Shown here: positions 6,110-10,338 of the stretch, one piece after another
How the letters are laid out: each line of letters starts with the position of its first letter
How positions within the stretch are numbered: the stretch's first letter is position 1
DNA from: Pseudomonadota bacterium
GTDB lineage: Bacteria > Pseudomonadota > Gammaproteobacteria > Steroidobacterales > Steroidobacteraceae
Reading direction: 5' to 3'
Assembly (NCBI GenBank): GCA_021850555.1
Contig: JAJZLX010000626.1
Coordinates: 1 to 10,338, forward strand
DNA length: 10,338 nucleotides
Made by a program: the position numbers and the translations under genes
Notes under the pieces: generated by a model
Databases searched by the model: none
What the model saw: the letters and a program-made list of their open reading frames with translations, nothing else
What the model was told of the DNA's origin: nothing

Positions 6110-6978
6110 GCCGCGAGACACGCGGCACTCTGTACCTGGAGGACGGCACCGTCCTCAAGCACAGTGCGCACGAGGGCGAGCAGTTCGTGCTGCGGGTTTC
6201 CGCACCCGCCTGCGCGGCGCATGCCGAGCCGGGCCAGTTCGTACACCTGACCTGCGACCCGGCGATCCCGATGCGCCGGCCGCTGTCGATCCTGCGCGCC
6301 TCCCGGGAAGAGGGCTGGATCGAGCTGCTTTACAAGATAGTCGGCCCGGGCCTCAAGGCCCTCGCCGCACGCAAGCCCGGCGAGACACTCAGCCTGATCG
6401 GGCCGGTCGGCCGGCCGTTCACGGCGCATCGCGAGCGCCCGCGCGCGGTACTGATCGGCGGCGGCGTCGGCATCCCGCCGATGATCTTCCTGGCCGAGCG
6501 CCTGCGGACCGGCCCCGAGCCTTACGAGCCGCTGGTGCTCATGGGATCCGAGATTCCGTTTCCGTTCCGCGCGCGTCCTTCGACCCTGGTGGTGCCCGGC
6601 ATGCCTGCGGGCACCATCGCGTGCATGCCTCTGCTCGAGGAGTGGGCAGTGGCGAGCCGCCTGGCGAGCCGCGCGGGCTTTCCAGGGTGTTTCGAGGGAT
6701 ATGTCACGGAGCTCGCCGGCGAGTGGCTGGGCACGCTCTCGGCCCGGGAGCTCGATGAAGTGGAGCTGTTCGCCTGCGGACCGACGCCGATGCTGGCGGC
6801 GGCGGCGCAGCTCGCGCGCCGCTACGAGGTGCCCTGCCAGGTTTCGCTGGAGGAGTTCATGGCCTGCGGAGTCGGGGGATGCGCGGGCTGCACGGTGCGG
6901 GTGCGAACGCCGGAGGGGGACGCGATGAAGCGCGTGTGCGTGGACGGTCCTGTGTTCGACGCCCTGAGCGTCTTCTAG
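6106..6978 (+). CDS. PyrK-like FAD/2Fe-2S electron transfer protein (dihydroorotate dehydrogenase electron transfer subunit family)
   Basis: A 290-aa flavin reductase-type protein. The FAD motif MRRPLSI is at ~56-62, LIGPVGRPF at ~97-105, the NAD-binding GGGVGIPPM at 118-126 and ACGPTPML at ~223-230. A C-terminal 2Fe-2S site has Cys254, Cys259, Cys262 and Cys278 (C-X4-C-X2-C-X15-C) inside SLEEFMACGVGGCAGC and RVCVDGPVFDA, the PyrK signature. In Gram-positives PyrK passes electrons from the class 1B dihydroorotate dehydrogenase PyrDB to NAD+. This copy is longer than B. subtilis PyrK (~256 aa), and the usual TDDGS-type segment is replaced by a region around ASRAGFPGCFEGYVTEL. The GTG start overlaps the pyrB stop (GTGA), which argues for a pyrimidine role. 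No PyrD is in the window, so the electron donor is unknown. Confidence 0.83.
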   Translation: MSRETRGTLYLEDGTVLKHSAHEGEQFVLRVSAPACAAHAEPGQFVHLTCDPAIPMRRPLSILRASREEGWIELLYKIVGPGLKALAARKPGETLSLIGPVGRPFTAHRERPRAVLIGGGVGIPPMIFLAERLRTGPEPYEPLVLMGSEIPFPFRARPSTLVVPGMPAGTIACMPLLEEWAVASRLASRAGFPGCFEGYVTELAGEWLGTLSARELDEVELFACGPTPMLAAAAQLARRYEVPCQVSLEEFMACGVGGCAGCTVRVRTPEGDAMKRVCVDGPVFDALSVF

Positions 6979-8138
6979 CCGAAGTTGATCTTCGCTTCGA
7001 GGTTGGCGCGCGAGTCGGCATTGGCGAGCGCGTCGGCGAGATCGACCCGGCCCTGCTTGTAAAGATCGTACAGCGCGATGTCGAAGCTGCGGATGCCGCG
7101 CTCGCCGCTCGCGGCGATCGCCTCCTTGACGCCGACGATATCGCCCTTGCCGATGAGGTCCGAGATGTGCGGCGTGTTGAGCATCACTTCGACGGCCGCG
7201 ACCCGATGCCCGTCCTTGCCCATGACGAGACGCTGCGACAGGATGCCGCGCAGGTACTGCGAGAGATCGAGGAAGATCTGTGCGCGATGCTCGGAGGGGA
7301 ACAGGTTGACGATGCGGTCGAGCGCCTGGGCACAGTTGTTGGAGTGAAGCGTCGAGAGCACGAGGTGCCCGGTGCCCGCGAGCTGGATGGCCGCTTCCAT
7401 GCTTTCGCGATCGCGAACCTCGCCGATGAGGATGACGTCCGGCGCCGCGCGCAGCACGCCGCGCAGCGCGCGCGAATAGGACTTGGTATCGAGCCCCACC
7501 TCGCGCTGGTTGACGATCGAGCGCTTGTTGGCGTGCAGGAACTCGATCGGGTCCTCGATGGTCAGGATGTGGTCCGAGGCGCTCTCGTTGCGCAGATTGA
7601 TCATGGATGCGAGCGTGGTCGACTTGCCGGAGCCGGTGGAGCCGACCACGAGGACGAGCCCGCGCTTCATCATCGCGAGGTCGGCGACGGCGTGCGGCAG
7701 TCCGAGAGCCTCCAGGCGGGGCATGTCGGCCGAGATGTAACGCAGCACCACCGCCGGGTAGCCGCGCTGCATGAACACGTTGACGCGGAAGCGGCCGAGG
7801 CCGGGCTCCGAGATTGCGAAGTCGAGCTCGAGATCGCTCGCGAAGCGCTCACGCTGCTCCGGCGTCATGAGCGCGAGAGCGGTCTGCCGCACCATCTGCG
7901 GCGTGAGCACGTGCTTGTTGACCGGCAGGATCTGCCCCTCGATCTTGATCTTGATGGGAGCGTTGCAGGCGAAGAACAAATCCGAGGCCTTGCGCTCCGC
8001 CATCAGCTTGAACAGCGGCAGGGTGTTGATGTGCGATGCGGCGCCCGAGGCGCCCTGGGAGAGCCCGCCGAATCCACCCGTGCTTTCGGGCTTGGCCTCA
8101 GGCTCCGGCGCCGGCTGAATCAGGGTAGTCTCGATCAC
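6975..8138 (-). CDS. Second PilU-like type IV pilus retraction ATPase paralogue
   Basis: A 387-aa hexameric secretion-type ATPase of the PilT/PilU family. After a Pro/Gly/Ser-rich N-terminus of about 35 residues come KLMAERKASDLFF (the PAS-like domain start), Walker A GSTGSGKST (166-174), the Asp box LTIEDPIEF (~192-200), Walker B VILIGEVRDRE (~235-245, Glu240) and the His box TGHLVLSTLHSNN (256-268). It is closer to PilU than to PilT: EVRDRESME, LHSNN and the ADANADS-type ending are PilU traits, and it lacks PilT's AIRNLIRE. In the normally invariant AETGH motif, Glu is replaced by Gly255 (codon 7374-7376). The GTG start overlaps the pilU stop, with AGAGGG 9 nt upstream, so it is probably co-translated with pilU. 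Motor activity, or a regulatory role on PilT/PilU, is inference. Confidence 0.87.
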   Translation of the reverse strand: MIETTLIQPAPEPEAKPESTGGFGGLSQGASGAASHINTLPLFKLMAERKASDLFFACNAPIKIKIEGQILPVNKHVLTPQMVRQTALALMTPEQRERFASDLELDFAISEPGLGRFRVNVFMQRGYPAVVLRYISADMPRLEALGLPHAVADLAMMKRGLVLVVGSTGSGKSTTLASMINLRNESASDHILTIEDPIEFLHANKRSIVNQREVGLDTKSYSRALRGVLRAAPDVILIGEVRDRESMEAAIQLAGTGHLVLSTLHSNNCAQALDRIVNLFPSEHRAQIFLDLSQYLRGILSQRLVMGKDGHRVAAVEVMLNTPHISDLIGKGDIVGVKEAIAASGERGIRSFDIALYDLYKQGRVDLADALANADSRANLEAKINFG

Positions 8139-9286
8139 GGTGACTTGCCCTCTTTCTCATCGACGATGCTCAGGCCCTCGTCTTCGAGTTTCGGGGCCTG
8201 CCTGCGGCTCTCGAGCTTCACGCGCAGCCGCAGCTCGTTCTTGGAGTCGGCGTTGCGCAGAGCGTCCTCGTAGGAGATGAAGCCCGCCTCGTACAGCTCG
8301 AACAGCGCCTGGTCAAAGGTCTTCATGCCGAGGCGGTTCGAGCGCGCCATCACGTCGCGGATCTTGACCACCTCGCCCTTGAAAATCAGCTCCTGGATCA
8401 GCGGGGAGTTGAGCATGACCTCCGCGGCGGCAATGCGGCCGCCGCCGCTCTCGCGCGGCACGAGCCGCTGCGAGACGAAGGCGCGGATATTGAGCGACAG
8501 GTCCATCAGCAGCTGCTCGCGCCGCTCGTCCGGAAAGAAGTTGATGATGCGATCCAGCGCCTGATTCGCGTTGTTGGCGTGCAGGGTCGAGAACACCAGA
8601 TGTCCGGTCTCTGCGAACTGCACCGCATATTCCATGGTCTCGCGGTCTCGGACTTCGCCGATGTAGATGACGTCGGGGGCCTGCCGCAGGACGTTCTTGA
8701 GCGCCACGTGCCACGAGTCGGTGTCTACTCCGACATCCCGGTGGGTGATGACACATCCCTTGTGCTGGTGCACGAACTCCACGGGATCCTCGATGGTGAC
8801 GATGTGGCCGCGCGTTTTCTCGTTGCGGTAGCCGACCATCGCCGCGAGCGTGGTCGACTTGCCGGAACCGGTGCCGCCCACGACCACCACCATGCCGCGC
8901 TTCGACAGCGAGAGCTCCTTGAGGATCGGCGGCAGGTCGAGCTCCTCGAAGGTCGGAATCTTGGCGTTGATCATGCGGATCACGCAGCCGGTGGCCGCCT
9001 GCTGCACGAAGGCGCTGACGCGGAAGCGGCCGATTCCGGGCGGGGAGATCGCGAAATTGCACTCCTTGGTGGCATCGAACTCGCGTGACTGGCGATCGTT
9101 CATCAGCGAGCGCACCAGGGTGGCGGACTGCTCGGCGGTAAGCGTCCGCTCGCTTTGCGGGCGCACCTCTCCGTCGATCTTGAGTGCGGGCGGGAAGCCG
9201 GCCGTGAGGAACAGGTCCGAGGACTTCCTCTCGACCATCCGCTTCAGCAGGTCATGAATCAGCTTGATGGCTTGATCGCGGTCCAT
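8135..9286 (-). CDS. pilU: PilU, type IV pilus retraction ATPase
   Basis: A 383-aa cytoplasmic ATPase, almost the same length as P. aeruginosa PilU (~382). It works with PilT to depolymerise pili under load. Visible in order: MVERKSSDLFLTAGFPP (17-33), ECNFAISPPGIGRFRVSAF (75-93), Walker A GGTGSGKST (137-145), the Asp box VTIEDPVEF (163-171), QAPDVIYIGEVRDRETME with Walker B Glu211 (202-219), and the His box AETGHLVFSTLHANNANQ (225-242). The segment corresponding to PilT's AIRNLIRE reads LIQELIFK. The ending YEDALRNADSKNELRL is typical of PilU and is followed by a charged tail of about 25 residues. The ATG at 9286 has only a weak ribosome-binding sequence. It lies 130 bp after pilT, with hairpins between. 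Confidence 0.95.
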   Translation of the reverse strand: MDRDQAIKLIHDLLKRMVERKSSDLFLTAGFPPALKIDGEVRPQSERTLTAEQSATLVRSLMNDRQSREFDATKECNFAISPPGIGRFRVSAFVQQAATGCVIRMINAKIPTFEELDLPPILKELSLSKRGMVVVVGGTGSGKSTTLAAMVGYRNEKTRGHIVTIEDPVEFVHQHKGCVITHRDVGVDTDSWHVALKNVLRQAPDVIYIGEVRDRETMEYAVQFAETGHLVFSTLHANNANQALDRIINFFPDERREQLLMDLSLNIRAFVSQRLVPRESGGGRIAAAEVMLNSPLIQELIFKGEVVKIRDVMARSNRLGMKTFDQALFELYEAGFISYEDALRNADSKNELRLRVKLESRRQAPKLEDEGLSIVDEKEGKSP

Positions 9287-9334
9287 AGTATGCTCGGCCT
9301 CTAGGTCTGCCCGGCGCGCACCGCCGCCTCACGC

Positions 9335-9350
9335 CCGGGGCTAGCCCCGG
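9335..9350. repeat. Perfect 16-bp palindrome in the pilT-pilU spacer
   Basis: CCGGGGCTAGCCCCGG is its own reverse complement and can fold as a 6-bp GC stem with a CTAG loop. Its right arm is shared with the next stem (9348-9364), so the two hairpins cannot both form fully. Confidence 0.6.
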
Positions 9351-9371
9351 CGCGAAGCGCGCCGCTTCTGC

Positions 9372-9396
9372 GCGGGGTTCGCGCGGCGAATCCCGC
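9372..9396. repeat. 10-bp imperfect inverted repeat in the pilT-pilU spacer
   Basis: GCGGGGTTCG (9372-9381) and CGAATCCCGC (9387-9396) flank a 5-nt loop. Nine of ten positions are complementary and the tenth is a G-T pair. It lies about 20 bp beyond the pilT stop codon. Confidence 0.5.
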
Positions 9397-9416
9397 TGAT
9401 TCCTGCGCGCAGTGCA

Positions 9417-10337
9417 TCAAAGAGCATCTTTGTTTTGAGCCCTGAAGCGCGCCTCCTCCTTGCTCACGAGTCCCTTGGAGAGCAGCTCCTGCAGGCACTG
9501 GTCGAGCGTCTGCATGCCGCTCGCCTGGCCGGTCTGGATGGATGAGTACATCTGGGCGATCTTGCCCTCGCGGATCAGATTGCGGATCGCCGGCGTGCCG
9601 ATCATGATCTCATGGGCGGCAACACGGCCGCCGCCGATGCGCTTCAGCAGCGTCTGCGAAATCACCGCGCGAAGCGATTCGGAGAGCATCGAGCGCACCA
9701 TGTCCTTCTCGGCGGCGGGAAACACGTCGACGATGCGGTCGATGGTCTTGGCCGCGGAGCTGGTATGCAGGGTACCGAAAACCAGGTGGCCGGTTTCCGC
9801 GGCGGTGAGCGCCAGGCGGATCGTCTCGAGGTCGCGCATTTCGCCGACCAGGATGACGTCCGGATCCTCGCGCAGCGCCGAGCGCAGCGCCTCGCTGAAG
9901 CCCAGCGTATCGCGGTGCACCTCCCGCTGGTTCACCAGGCAGCGCTTGGACTCGTGCACGAACTCGATCGGATCCTCGATGGTGATGATGTGGTCGGGGC
10001 GGTTGTCATTGCAGTGATTGACCATCGCTGCGAGCGTGGTCGACTTGCCCGAGCCCGTCGGCCCCGTCACCAGCACCAGTCCCCGCGGCAGCATGCACAG
10101 GTCGCGGAAGATCTTCGGGGCGTGCAGGTCATCGAGCGACTGGATGACCGATGGGATGTTGCGAAATACCGCGCCGGCGCCACGATTCTGGTTGAACGCG
10201 TTGACGCGAAAGCGCGCGAGCTTGGGGATCTCGAACGAGAAATCGGTCTCGAAGAACTCCTCGAAGGCCTTGCGCTGCTTGTCGTTCATGATGTCATACA
10301 CCATGCTGTGCACTTCCTTGTGGGCAAGCGGCGGCAT
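9417..10337 (-). CDS. pilT: PilT, type IV pilus retraction ATPase (5' end outside the window)
   Basis: PilT powers pilus retraction and twitching motility as a cytoplasmic hexamer. The 306 residues present align with P. aeruginosa PilT (344 aa) from residue ~39 to the end, so about 38 codons lie beyond the right edge; the in-frame ATG at 10337 is internal, not the start. Visible motifs are YDIMNDKQRKAFEEFFETDF, RFRVNAFNQNRGAGAVFR, Walker A GPTGSGKST, the Asp box ITIEDPIEFVHESKRCLVNQ, Walker B DVILVGEMRD, the His box AETGHLVFGTLHTSSAAKT, and AIRNLIREGK (from 9590 downward), the C-terminal motif required for retraction in PilT. Similarity is very high throughout and all catalytic motifs are intact. 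pilU follows on the same strand. Confidence 0.96.
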   Translation of the reverse strand: MPPLAHKEVHSMVYDIMNDKQRKAFEEFFETDFSFEIPKLARFRVNAFNQNRGAGAVFRNIPSVIQSLDDLHAPKIFRDLCMLPRGLVLVTGPTGSGKSTTLAAMVNHCNDNRPDHIITIEDPIEFVHESKRCLVNQREVHRDTLGFSEALRSALREDPDVILVGEMRDLETIRLALTAAETGHLVFGTLHTSSAAKTIDRIVDVFPAAEKDMVRSMLSESLRAVISQTLLKRIGGGRVAAHEIMIGTPAIRNLIREGKIAQMYSSIQTGQASGMQTLDQCLQELLSKGLVSKEEARFRAQNKDAL

Positions 10338-10338
10338 A

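Larger units (their letters stand above)
9287..9416. other. Hairpin-rich spacer between pilT and pilU
   Basis: This 130-bp non-coding gap lies inside a same-strand gene pair. It contains a perfect 16-bp palindrome (9335-9350), an overlapping 7-bp stem with an AAG loop (9348-9364), a 10-bp stem with a 5-nt loop (9372-9396, one G-T pair on the plus strand and an A-C mismatch on the transcribed minus strand) and TGCGCGCA (9404-9411). No T-run follows any of them in the minus direction, so a classic intrinsic terminator is not supported. It may stabilise the pilT mRNA end, tune pilU expression, or be a REP-like element. Confidence 0.5.

Noticed and set aside
3920..6121. A 733-codon minus-strand open frame opposite yqgE, ruvX and pyrB
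   Set aside because: It is the antisense shadow of three well-identified plus-strand genes. The His/Arg/Ala-rich translation has no domain signature.
6879..8273. A 464-codon plus-strand open frame opposite the third ATPase
   Set aside because: It is antisense to a gene with intact Walker and His-box motifs, and its translation is Arg/Asp/Val-rich with no family motif.
9335..9350. Rho-independent terminator after pilT
   Set aside because: The stem is strong, but no T-run follows in the minus-strand direction and the palindrome is about 67 bp past the stop codon.

Overview
The window looks like a chromosomal segment of a GC-rich gammaproteobacterium. By eye roughly two thirds of bases are G or C, and GTG starts and 4-nt stop/start overlaps are common. 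Gene content and order resemble, from memory, the Pseudomonas aeruginosa segment running from pilT/pilU through pyrB, yqgF, yqgE, tonB3 and gshB to pilG-pilH-pilI-pilJ. It is not a Pseudomonas-type copy: pyrR and pyrC are absent beside pyrB, a PyrK-like flavo/iron-sulfur protein takes their place, and there is a third PilT/PilU-type ATPase. A Xanthomonadales, Nevskiales or Steroidobacterales-like lineage is a reasonable guess, but this is inference only.

Layout. (1) 1-1739, minus strand: the type IV pilus chemosensory operon pilG, pilH, pilI and the 5' part of pilJ, which runs off the left edge. (2) 1740-2107: a 368-bp divergent regulatory region with an AT-rich island, a -24/-12-like motif and several inverted repeats. 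(3) 2108-6978, plus strand: a compact six-gene unit, gshB, tonB, yqgE, ruvX, pyrB and a pyrK-like gene, with gaps from 31 nt down to small overlaps. (4) 6975-10338, minus strand: pilT (its first ~38 codons lie outside the window), a 130-bp hairpin-rich spacer, pilU, and a second PilU-like ATPase coupled to pilU by a GTGA overlap. Regions 3 and 4 converge, and their stop codons share one CTAG.

How the genes fit together. PilG/PilH are response regulators, PilI is the CheW-like adaptor and PilJ the chemoreceptor that control pilus extension and retraction. PilT and PilU are the retraction motors. TonB3, the P. aeruginosa relative of the tonB gene here, is reported to be needed for twitching motility. 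The housekeeping genes between the two pilus blocks serve glutathione synthesis (gshB), pre-16S rRNA processing or nuclease function (ruvX) and pyrimidine synthesis (pyrB).

No unmistakably new system is present. The points most worth a second look are: a PilJ with no room for its periplasmic sensor domain; a third, divergent retraction-type ATPase with a near-invariant Glu replaced by Gly; a PyrK-like subunit coupled to pyrB with no PyrD partner visible; and hairpin clusters in the two real intergenic regions. No mobile elements, RNA genes or CRISPR arrays were seen.
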